64,000 nucleotides of DNA from Ganoderma boninense. Taxonomy: Eukaryota > Basidiomycota > Agaricomycetes > Polyporales > Polyporaceae. Position numbers and translations under genes: made by a program. The stretch spans positions 1,724,138 to 1,788,137 of the forward strand of contig CM035310.1 of the NCBI GenBank assembly GCA_002900995.3. The letters are read 5' to 3'. The notes below the pieces were generated by a model. That model was not told where the DNA came from and ran no database searches. It saw only the letters and a program-made list of their open reading frames with translations. This document shows, one piece after another, positions 29,829 through 40,767 of the stretch. Each line of letters starts with the position of its first letter. The stretch's first letter is position 1.

Positions 29829-30237
29829 TCTGGCATCTTATCAGGACAAGTTATCTCTTGGTTCATCTTATTTTTTCCTTTATCTTATCTCCCTTTCCTT
29901 TATCTCATCTCTTCCTTTTATCTTATCTCTTTCCTTATCTTATCTGCTTCTTAGATCATTCTCTCACCTGCGACAAGTCCCGGGACCTGCCCTGAACTGA
30001 TGGTCTGTGTGCCGTTCCCATGTAATATATAAAGGGCTGTGATGTGGGATCAAAAATCTCAGATTCTGTCTTCTGTTCTTCCCTCCCTTCCACTGTAGGC
30101 AGCCTAACAGCCCCTGCCCCTCTGTGCCTTCTAGTCTAGGCAATCTATCCTCTTTCCTTCTGTTGCCACCCCCTGTGTGCCTCCATCAGTGAGCCCTTTG
30201 TTTGTTTGTTTGGTGGTGCAGTCAATAGGCTGTGACA
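29802..30237 (+). repeat. 3' LTR of gypsy-3
   Basis: 436 bp with perfect 8-bp inverted ends TGTCACAG...CTGTGACA. It contains TATC(TT)-rich repeats near 29875-29945 and a TATA-like atatataaaggg at about 30025. No 5' partner is in the window. Its end marks the boundary between transposon sequence and the gene-rich half. Confidence 0.8.
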
Positions 30238-31364
30238 ACTGTCCCGTCTGTGCTGAAATCTTTTCATGCTGTCTCTCCCATCATCACCAGTTTGGACAAC
30301 TCTATCTCATCCCAGACTTCTCCTAACATGGTGAACACATCCATTTGTGCATTCAGCCCCTCATGATCACACACATCCCAAGTCTGTCCTTGTAATGGGA
30401 GCCAGGCCTCTAGGCCTCCACTCCTGCTGTTTATATTTACGTTCATGTCGTCTATTTGTTCCCACAGCTTCCCTTCTCTCAGTGCTTCTCCACAATGTCA
30501 TCTGTCCCACTGCTCACCTCTGCTCATAGAGTGCCCTATGCTATGCTCCCATTCTGATTGTGTCATGCCCCACATCTCAGATTCCCGTGCCACCATGTAC
30601 TGTTTACATTGTTTCCCTCCCAGTGTTTGCCACTTACTGTAGATATTGGTAGTCCCTTGAGCAGTCACATACTAGCAGTAGGATAGTGACAGTGGCAATT
30701 TCAGCTGAGACAGCCTCCATGCCACTATAATCAATGATTATTCCTTCCTTCCTTCCTGCTTGCGTTGTGCAAAATTTTGAGATGGGTTAGAACATGTTCA
30801 ATCATTGTGTAGATTGTACCAAATTGCAATGCCATTGCAATGGACTTGTAAGCAGCCCACTGCCGGAATAGCGGGACTACAATGCATTGGAAAATCACAA
30901 TAATTGTATTAATCGTAATATGATTACAATGGTTTCTAAGTTCATTGCAACAGGATCCAAAACGCGGGCTAAATCAGTGATGGAGGCGTTTGGTAGAGGT
31001 TCTCGTTGTTTCTGGTTAAGCATCTTATGCAGTGTGGGGTGCAATTTGCAGTTCCTTGCTATGTGTGGTCAATGCCTGGTGCGTTATGTTTGTTACTATT
31101 GACTGGCCCATTTTAGCACATTAGCTGCATGTCTCAGAACAACAGCAACCCCACAAATCAGCTTCTCAGCAAAATTTCTGACCACATGGAGTGGCAAAGC
31201 ATAAACAGATGGACAAAAATGGTTCAACCAGAGAGAACAAGGCAAGGTCATTGTGTCAGCAAGCAACACGAAGGTACATCACACGAGGTATCCATCCTTA
31301 GAAGCATATAATAAAAAGTATATTAGCATAGCGCGTGATGGTATCGAAGGATAAACCCAAAGGT
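30238..31364. other. Intergenic region between the transposon nest and the first gene
   Basis: 1.1 kb of lower GC with no convincing gene. A short (TTCC)n microsatellite lies at 30741-30756. The remainder may be old transposon debris, but I see no domain or repeat end. Confidence 0.5.
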
Positions 31365-34300
31365 TTATTTCAGAGGCAACGGGGGCACAGAGGGAACTTC
31401 AGGGATCTCAGGGATGGGAGGGATTTGTGCTTGCTGGCGGGGGCGTGACAGCTTGCGCTTCTCCATCTCCTTTGCATGCGCTTCACGCTCTGCCTGAAGG
31501 CTGGTCATCGCTTGCAACTGCTGCGCAATGAAATCGGAGGTGTTCACGCTGAAGTGGGTAAATGCATCAGTTTCACATTCACGTTCAAACAGAAGAAATG
31601 ACATCTATGACACGTACCGCATCCGTAGGATTCGAAGAATGGTCTCGCCGTTGCTTACATCCTTCTCCTTCTCCTGCTGCTTCTCCTTCTTGCGGTTCTT
31701 GATCGTCCCTAAGTTGCGCTGCTGATACACACTCTTGGCACGCTTCTTGATAGAAGGTGCCGCGCGAAGACTATGCTGCATCATACGGACACACTCCTCC
31801 ATGAGGGCATCACTGAGATGCAAGGGACGTGAGCCGTGCCACCGCACAGGTAGATGTCACTCACGTATGCCAGTCATAGTAAAGTCGGATGGACAGAATG
31901 TCCCGATATTTCTGGTTTTGCAGCGCCTCGAGGGCGATTGGTCCCTCTCCGCCTGCATAGAAATAGTCCCTGAGGAACTGGAGAAGATATGCAATAAATA
32001 CGCTGAGCAGGTGATGCTCGAAAACACGTCACCTTGAGCCATTTGAAGACGACATCGACCTCCTTGTCCGTGAGCGGTTTCATCTCGCTCTGTACTTCGG
32101 ACAATGGCGGAATGAGCAACCCCTCGATCACGTTCAAGATCTCCTTCCAACTACGTGACATGACCATGTCCTTAGTCGACTCGCTGAGGTAAGTATTCAA
32201 CGTCGAGAGATTAGCGTCAAAGAAGTCGAACAATGGCACGATCGCTTGCTCGATCTCGACGTCGGTCAGACCTTCCGATTTGAAGCGAGGTTTCTCTGAC
32301 TGTGGCAACGGTATTTGCACCTCATCTTTGCTCCCCAACGCGGAACCAAAGAGAGCTGTGACGTTGCCGAACGCCTTGTTGTAGTCGATGCTACCGACTG
32401 TATTCTGCTTCATGAGCGATTTGAGCACAGGTCGTGATATGCTTTGTCGAATGAAAGGGGTCATCTGAACAGAATCCCTCAATATCGATCGAGTTCTGGA
32501 ACACGTAATTAATGTCCCGCTCACCTTGTCGATGAAGATGCGGACCATATCGTTCTCCGCTCTTTTCAGAGAGCGGAAGGCACGACCAAAGTAGAACTGT
32601 AGGTCATCCTTCTCACCCTCCATGCTCACTCGAAGCAAAATGCGACCCTGACTGTCGAGGTCAAACCACAACTCGTGCGTCATGAAGTCCCCGAACCGCT
32701 TCGGGTCGAGGCAGAGGTACGCGCGGCCGACGGTATCGTGCTTGCCTACAAGAGCCCGATCGCGAACGCTGATCATGATCCAGAGGGGCTTCTCCACAGA
32801 CAGATCGAAGGACTCGTCCCCTGGACATACCCTCCGTTAGTCCAACCACTAGACAGAGTAGCGTGGGCTGATCAAATGGTCCCACTCACATCGGGGATTG
32901 AGGGTCTCGTATATTGTCCTCGTCTTGGCTAGACGGTTGCCCTGCTCATCACTGAGGGTCACGAAGGTGTCCAACTTCGCGGAAGGGCTGGTGTCCAACG
33001 GCACCAGTCCCTCCGCAATTGCAACCTTGACAGTGAACAAAAAGCGATCACCACGGTCGATCTTCTCCGGCACTGGGGGCGCTGTGTGCTCGAGAATGTC
33101 CATCTTCTTGTCTGCCTCGATCTGCGCGTACATGCTGTCGAGAAGCCGCCGCGCAGCCTCGATGTTGTTAAGTTTGACGCATGACTCCGGCTGAAAGGTA
33201 AAAGCTTCGAGCTTCTTCTCCCCACGGTCTGTGAGTTGTTTCGCCTTTTCCAACCACGCGGACGACTTCTGGGGTTGCAAAAAGTCGGCAGGTCTCGGGA
33301 ACATCTCGGCCATGAACATCTCCTCGACAGTTGTGCAGTACTGGTTGATAGCCTTGCTGATAGTCTATCCTCGAAAATAGGGAAGTAAGCGTTCGCATTA
33401 GGTTGCTGGTCAGAGCTTCGAACCTTTGACAGACTAGTGAAAAACCGTGCTTCTTGGTATTCGTCAATCCACTCCAGATCCTGCAAGAATTGTATCGGGC
33501 TCCTGAGCGAGTCAAACAGATCGACAATTGATGAACTGTGGCCTTCCTCGCCCTCTGCTTGGAACTAAGGGATCGAATTTAGCGGGGTCCATAACGGGAA
33601 GCGCTAGGCCGGCAAAAAAGCACAAACCTTATCAGCAGCAATAGCCTAAGTGTAGTGCATGAGCTTCTTAGAAATTCTGCACCTGAGCAACGAGTAATCG
33701 GACCGACGTACAGCTTGCACCCATTGTGTTGTCTTGTTGTCAGTGTTCACAAGCCACTGCCGAACGTAGGGTTCGAAGAAGCCTCCCAGGTCGAAAGTGA
33801 TCTCGCCGCTGGAAAGTCAAGTCAACAAGACAGCGTTCGGACCAAGGTGAGAGGTGCCGCGCACTTCGGACAGAAAGCCTTGTACATCCCGAGTAAAGTC
33901 TTGGTCCTCCTATACAGAGCGAAAATGTCTTGGATCGGCACATCCGGCGTAGGACCGTTCATGGAGTCCTCGAACAGTTTTCGTTTCGAGTCATCGAGGT
34001 CCATCAGGAAGTGCGGTATCTGCACTTCCAGCATCAATGATACGATGTCGAGATGACTGCAATAACAAAGCAGATCAGGCAAGGACCCCAGAAGGGATGC
34101 CCTGTACAGAGAACGTACCCAAGAAGAGGCTCTGGAAATCGTTTATCCAGAAGTTTCGCGTTCTTCTCGACCTCGTCCGTCATCAATAACAGAGGGAGTG
34201 CCCGGTTCACCCCGGGAGCCGATTGGAGCTCCTGCAGCTTCAGGCTATAGAACCTCGCAGACACGTCCCGAACCTGGTTCTGGATCTCTGCGATGCGCTG

Positions 34301-36602
34301 GCTGACGTCGACATCGTAACGCTCCAGCAGTCCACTGTCCCGCACGATCTCGAGGATGGACAAGTACGGTGCGAGGTCAGAGGGTTTGATCTGGGGCAGA
34401 CCGTCGAGAGTGTGGTAGAGATGAGAGAGGAATGTGCTGAACAAATTCCCGTAGATGGTCGCAAGGTAGTCAACATCCTGCTTCGGCCACTTCTCGATTT
34501 CGACCTCGTTCGTTACCCGGGTGATATTCTGCAGGGCCTCAGGCACACATTCGAGTGGGACCTCGTTTCGCTCGTAGAATTGTCGAACTATGTCAAGGAA
34601 GCACGCGACGCGATACGGCTGCCCGATCCGCCATCGGAGGGCGACCTCGTTGATGAGCTCTATGTGCGGTGACGAAAGGATGCCCAGCGAGACCTCGTCG
34701 TCGTCACCGACTGCCGGACTCAACATCGCCTCCAGGTCGGCCGTGATGCAGTACTCAAGCAGACGCTTGTAGTACTTGCGAGGGTTCGGTGGAATGAACG
34801 TGAAGTGAAATCCAACTTGGATTTCATCGTCGCCCTCGAGTGCGTCAGGTACTCCGTCCGGATCACTGGGTCCGAAGCCTCCAAGTGAGTGTATGGAATG
34901 ACGAGAGCTGATGGAGGTATGTCGTTGTGCGGATCCACTTGCGTAGAACGAGTCCGGTCTGTTGGAGGTATATTGTGAGTAAATCGACCCTGGACGTCCG
35001 CCGTTGGAACCTTGTGTGGCCGGAAGCGCTTCGGATGGTGTTGATTTAGCGAGTTCGGGGTTAAATTGGACCATAACCACCATGAGCTGCGAGAGGTGAG
35101 AGGTCTCAAGAGTTCGCCAGTACTGCCAAGCTGCTTCGTTGTCAAAGTCTTCTCGTCGCATAGGGAAGGGCGCGCCAGCGTTGATGTTCTTGAGGCACGT
35201 CTACAGGTGTGTGAACAACAAGCTCCACTGATAGCTTGAGCATCCGCACCTTCAAGTCATTAAGGGCAGCCTAACAAAAAATCAAAACCGCGTACAGCAC
35301 CGGACAAGCAAAGTTAAACTCACCTTCTCTGTGCAATACTTGGACATATCGTCGACCTCCTTCTGCACCACGCTGTCAGCCAGCTTGAATAATCGCGCGG
35401 CGGTCAGAACAAGCGGCATGTCGTTCACTTGAGTGCTGAATCGTCGAGTAGAGCTGACCGAGTCACGATTTGATGTAGATGCCGAATCGTAGCCAGAGTC
35501 CGAGTACGCCTGCTGGGCGGGAGCAAGCTTGGTAGTGTACATGTCAAGCCTGGCAGTGAGCTCGGGCGAGACATGGCTGATGTGGCGCAAGCAGTCACGG
35601 AGAAGACGAATGAATTGGGCAATGTGATTGTTGAGCTCAACCTTCCAGCCGTCGCCGGCTAGGGATGGTTCCTTCCTGAGAACATTTGTGGCGTTGGTAG
35701 CGAACATGAGGATGAGCTCCTCGATCTTGCGATTCTCCTTCATCTGTTTGCGGAAGCTTTCGTCCTTGACCTGCCCATAAAAAACGGCCATGGTCCGTCG
35801 TATGAGTTGGTCAGAGTAACTGTACAGGGAGATCAGTTCTGGAAAAGGGGGGCATAAGGGCGGGGAGTGTGCAGGCCGGACGTCTCATGGTCACAGGCTT
35901 GGGGAAGTTAAGGGTGGTTCACGAGGTTAAGCTCAAAAGATGAATATGTTGGTCCGCAACGGAGGTGAAGCAGCGAGTCGATGGTAATTTAGACATTCAA
36001 AGGTGAGTAGCGTCCATGGCACAGAAAGACGGCGGGATGGCGGGGACTACGTTGGTCCCAACTGGCACTAGCACGAAATGCAGGCGTGGCGGCGAGGAGA
36101 GAAGATTTGCGGAGCGAGGTACTATAAGGAGGGAAAGGATAGTGAAGGACGTACGCTGGATCCTTGCCCATGGCTATGTCCTGGAGCTTCTGCTCGAGGC
36201 CCTTGATCAAATCCTTGGGAAAGCGGACACCCTTCTGGCCATCACGGAAGAGCTCGCCGATGGAAAGGATCGAATTAGAGTAGCTGGAGATCGCGCCGTG
36301 TATGCGTGCAGAATAGTCCCTCTCGCGCTCGGGTTCGGGTTGGGCAGGCTCTGCTGGCTTGGGCTGCATCTGGTAGCTGAGGAGACTGACGGGAGGGCTA
36401 CGATCAGAGAAAGAGCTGGGATGGAATGGCAAGAAAAGACACGGACGCTACGCGAAGGACAAAGCTTTGGAAGGCGAGATGTGAGCACGGGATGGAGGGG
36501 AGAAAGAGATAGGGAGACAGACTTTATGAGTTCCTCCTCCGAGACCTGGAAGCGGGACATCCTGCGGTCGTGCATGGAACTCGCATAGCTGCGCCTTGAC
36601 AT
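31365..36602 (-). CDS. Munc13/Ync13-like C2 and MUN-domain protein
   Basis: A multi-exon gene of roughly 1,250-1,300 residues. Start at 36602 (MSRRSYASSMHDRR). The N-terminal region includes IHGAISSYSNSILSIGELF, then the MUN/MHD1 part (ADLEAMLSPAV, IELINEVALRWRIGQPYRVA, FLDIVRQFYERNEVPLEC). A C2 domain follows (FTVKVAIAEGLVPLD, KLDTFVTLSDEQGNRLAKTR, TLNPRCEWD, PLWIMISVRDRALVG), then MHD2-like sequence (DKEVDVVFKWLK, LHLSDALMEECVRMMQHSL) and a basic/Pro-rich tail. The last intron joins RILRMR to VNTSDFIAQQ. Fission-yeast Ync13 and animal Munc13 share this order and act in vesicle priming or exocytosis and, in yeast, cell-wall integrity during division. Exon borders in the middle are only partly resolved. 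It is transcribed toward the transposon nest. Confidence 0.85.
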
Positions 36603-37211
36603 GGGGTGCTGGAGATGGTGTGAGTGGGAGAGATGGAAGAAGGGATTGGAGAGGCCGTTGGTATAATGGTGAAAGGGATGGAGGACGAAGCGAAGGGGCG
36701 GTGGTGGATGGGGGGATGGAGGCCGGAGCGAGAGCGAGTGGAGACGCTGGGGTCGAGTAGCGACGGGCAGCCAGAGCCACTGCCAGAGCGGGCAGCCAGT
36801 GGCAGCAGCGCTCGCAGCCAGTGCCAGTTGCCCGCAGCAGCTCCGTGTCCACCCCGGCCCTCTTCCCCCGTCCCTACCCCAATAGGCGCCGTGGCCTCTT
36901 GCGCTGGCCCGTCAGCGCTCAGCAATCAGCTCCTGCCCAGTGCGCCTCTTCCTCTTCCTCGTACCCATCCAGGCCATTCCTCCCCTTCGACTCAGCCTTC
37001 CCGCACATCTTGCGCACCAGCCTTGCCGACAATATCCAGCCATTCATGACTGGCACCCATGCCCTCCTCGACCTCATGCTCACTCGCGTTTCTGCACGCG
37101 TCGACACTCTCCCCTCCTCGTGTCTTCGTCGTAATCCCTTCGCACTGCCAACCATAACAAGAAGATACACTCATCAAAGTCTCTCTCTCGACAATTTTTC
37201 TCCCCCTGAAT
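36603..37211. promoter_or_regulatory. Divergent intergenic region
   Basis: 609 bp between the Munc13-like gene (leftward) and the PPR-like gene (rightward). It holds CT-rich stretches and no supported gene. It probably contains both promoters. Confidence 0.4.
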
Positions 37212-40200
37212 ATGTCCCTTTGGGCCGCGCAGGCGATCGCTCGTTCTATTCCAGGTATGTCATTCCACCCTCTTCTCAATATAGATGAATTTGGCATCTA
37301 TCCGTGGAGCTGGAGCCTTCCTTTTCTTCATCTTTGCTTTGGCCTCTGGATCCTTCCATCCGCTCCTCAGACCGTTTCTATTCCCTCCACGCAACCGCCC
37401 AGTATGACCACCGGGCTGAACGCCCAGCACTGCCTGGTGTGCCCATATCTTTGCCAATGTTGTGAATCCAGCTTGGAATGGCCCACGAATGGTTGCGTAC
37501 GCGCGTACCCCACGTCCTAGGCAATGGACGATAAGCGCAATTATCCCGCGCTGCGCACACCATTCAACGCTCTAGACTCGCTCCGGCCGGCACAAGGACA
37601 AGGAGCGCAGAAGACATGCCGTCGTGATAAACATACGTTGCCCATGTCGTCGTAATCTATCCAACAGGAGGCCAAGGAGAAATCCCTCTATTACCACATC
37701 CCCATTATCAGACTTCGCGCATATGGTCAGTCTCGTACTGACTATATTTTTTTTACAGACGGCAGGCCTCTCGACGAACATTCTCGCCCCTAGAAACATC
37801 CACGTTGTTTGTGCCAAATACGCCAATGACAGCACTAGAGAAGCGGATTGCGGAACTCAAGGAGACGCCAATTGACGAGGCTCAGGTACTCATACTTCCT
37901 GCACATCCGTCTATTCCCAATCTCATGACCTGATTTTCAGACCCCGGAAGAAAGGCTACCTCCTGTTTCTGATGCAGACCTGATCTCCATGTACGAGGAC
38001 TTGCTTGCTGTCTCTTCGCATACTCCATCGCACCAGGGTGCTGCAGTACACTGTGAAGCACAGAAACGGGCCGACGAAGCCACTCTTCGTGGGGTAGTAC
38101 AATCCTTGTATGCACTGGAAGTCTCCCGCAATGTCGCTTCAGATGTCAAGTCCCAGTACATGGCAGCGATATCAAAACTCCAGGAGGTCGTAGAGGCACT
38201 CGAGTCAGCGCAAGAAGGCTCAAGCGATCTCTCAGCTCCCGTGTCCATACTGCCCCTAGACGATTGGATCTCTCTGGTTCGAGTTTGCACTGAAGAGCCA
38301 GATGGGCGGGCCGCTGAGACGGTGGTCGACCTTATGAGGGTACGCAATACCAATTTCTAGATTTGACTTGTACTTACGTCCTCCACAGCGCTCTGGCTCA
38401 GTCGTTCCTGATATCGCATTGAAAATGGTTGCGTCTCTATATGCAAACATGGGTGATGTCGCGAATACAGAACGTTTCCTCGCTAGCTATGTTGGCCCAT
38501 CGCCCCCAGAACCTCTTCGCGACATTCACATCAAGGCACATATACGTGCCCTCGAGCCCCGCACTTTCCCAACCCATGCCCTCACTCTCCTCCATGACTA
38601 CGAAACACGCGGCCTCCCCGCTCCCCAGCAGAGCTATACACGTTTGATCACCACCCTCCTCTCCTTACGCTCCTCGGTAGCCGAAGCGCAAGCATGGGAT
38701 CTTTTTTCGCACATGCGGTATGTTGCGCACCCCAACCCTGACGCCTACCTCTACGCTGTCATGATTTCCGCATGTGCGTCCCGCGTAATGGCCCCCCAGC
38801 CTGCCCGTGCGCTCGATCTCTTCACGGAGATGACCGTTGACCAGCGCATCGCGTCCACCGCTGCGGCATACACGGCGACAATCTACGCGTGTGCACGCTC
38901 CGGAGACAAGCTCTACGTCGGGGAGGCGTTTCGACTGGCGAAGGAGATGCTCGATGGAAACCGCGACGCATACGGGAACCCGGCGTTCACGCCTGATCGA
39001 AAGACGTTTCGCGCACTGTTGGAGGGCGCGAAGCGGACCGGGGACCTTGCGAAGGTACGATGGATCCTCGCGGAGATTGTAGCGTTGGGGCTGCGTGTCG
39101 CCCGGGGTGATGTTCGGAACTCAGTCGTTGTGGACGAGGAGATCATGATGCATGTCTTCCATGCCTACGCGGCCTATAGGACGCCATTCATCCGGGCTAG
39201 TGCTCCGTTGGTCGAGCAAAATGGAGAGGCCCCGTCGGCCGTGGAGACCGCTGTATCCGCCGATTCTAATGCGACCGCGACGGGACCCTCGAACGAAGGC
39301 GAAGCTATAGAAGCAGAAGGACGGTTGGGGTTGCCCACAGAATGCCAGGCCATGCACTTCACCGCCATCCTCCCTCAGAGTCACGCGGAGGTTCTGTACG
39401 AGACGCGTGCGTTATTCGCTCGGATTGTTCGCACTGCATCTCCGAGCGAAGATCCGATGCTGCAGGCATTCAGCCGCGTCGAGCTCACCTCACGCTTGCT
39501 CAATGCGTTTCTCTCTGTCCACTATGCGCATGCATTGTTCGGAGAGAGTACGCACTTGTACCGCACGCTCTTCGCTGAGCATAAAGTAGACAAGAACGCG
39601 TGGACCCCCGTCGAGGCACTCGAGCGTGCTGCGCGCGCCAAACGGGGGCCAGAACGAGGAGATTCTATGAAGTTCGCGAGGGAGGTGTGGGCCGAGTGGC
39701 AGCCAATGGAGGAGGCATGGTGGCGGCGGGAAGGTCAGAACGCGGCTCGTGTGGATGCAAGGCTGGTCGAGCGGGCGTACGTCGCGATGATTCGTGTGCT
39801 TTCACGGTGAGTCCATGTCTTGGAATCGTCTCCACCATCTTCTGATGTATGTCGCTCCAGGGCGGGTTACACGAAGGAGGCTGTTCGGCTCGTCCGCACA
39901 TTCGTCGACAGATATCCCCCTAAAATGATCAAAACACCGAACGCCAAGCCCGACCTCCGTTCAACACGCACAGTGCTAGTAGCCCTGCGGCCGATCGTGC
40001 GCATGATGTCGCCAACGGAGGTACCTGACGACACGGTTCCGCCTTTGCTAACGTTCCCTGAGCTTGAGGTGCTGCACCACAACCTCGTCGTAATTGGCGA
40101 CCGGGAAAGTATCGCGTACATCAAGTATGTTTGCATGTCCTATCAGAGTGCGCTGAAGAGGAGGAAGGAGGCTGCACTGCACTGCAAGCCCATGATGGAG

Positions 40201-40239
40201 GCTCCAAAAAACCGAGAAGCTGAGAACGAGAGGACTTGA
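37212..40239 (+). CDS. Pentatricopeptide-like protein, probably mitochondrial
   Basis: Start proposed at 37212 (MSLWAAQAIARSIP), a short exon ending in a GTATGT donor at 37255. The clear part begins near 37760: ALEKRIAELKETPIDEAQ, an intron, then TPEERLPPVSDADLISMYED. Introns at about 38340-38388 and 39810-39860 have good GT...AG ends. Helical repeats of PPR type follow each other between 38.6 and 39.1 kb: QSYTRLITTLLSLRSSVAEA, DAYLYAVMISACASRVMAPQ, AAYTATIYACARSGDKLYVG, KTFRALLEGAKRTGDLAKVR. Such proteins bind organelle RNA in processing or translation. The stop is at 40237-40239. The exons between 37255 and 37750 are not resolved with confidence. Confidence 0.78.
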
Positions 40240-40767
40240 GTGATTGGGGGTGGTAGGGCAGTTACAGTATATTTTGTTGTCTCACTGGGATCTATTGCTG
40301 CTATGCTAGGGCCTTACAACGACTACGCTAATATGATTCACAAGTTCATCGTTGTCTCACCATCGTATAAATGACTTCGCTGGCTGCATCCTCGATACAA
40401 GTAGTCGGTGATAAATGCCACCTTACCCACCTTATCTCCCCTTTCTCTCTCTCTCTTTCCTCATTTCCAGTGACACACACTTGTCTTGTTTAATCCGCGC
40501 CACGCTTTTGCAAGCCATAAGCAGAAAGATGATCGTTCTGCATCATGAGGTAGTTGATTGTATGTACTTCGAACGTTCTCGTCAAGAAAACAACTAAATA
40601 GCTTGAGCTAGCGTATACGTACTACGTACGGCAGCACCACAGACTGGAACTATCAGTTCGGCGTAGCGGCATCCTCAGACTGGCAAAGATCGACATGCTG
40701 CTCGCCATCAATGTTGTAGTATCCACAAACCGTCCCAATGTGTGATCAGCGACTATCGGAAGCTAGT
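40240..40767. other. Convergent 3' intergenic region
   Basis: 528 bp between two converging genes. Nothing coding is seen; it includes a (TC)n stretch near 40445-40465. Confidence 0.5.

Larger units (their letters stand above)
12095..30237 (+). mobile_element. Ty3/gypsy chromovirus gypsy-3, outermost host of the nest
   Basis: Visible parts are the integrase end (12095-12829), chromodomain (29452-29828), purine tract (about 29790-29801) and 3' LTR (29802-30237). The 16.6 kb between is a Harbinger element flanked by TTA. Deleting it with one TTA rejoins the frame as ...HPVFYASKL/ISYYEDEIG..., the normal gypsy junction between integrase core and chromodomain. Gag, protease, RT and the 5' LTR are absent, lost where gypsy-2 abuts at 12094. 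Confidence 0.88.
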
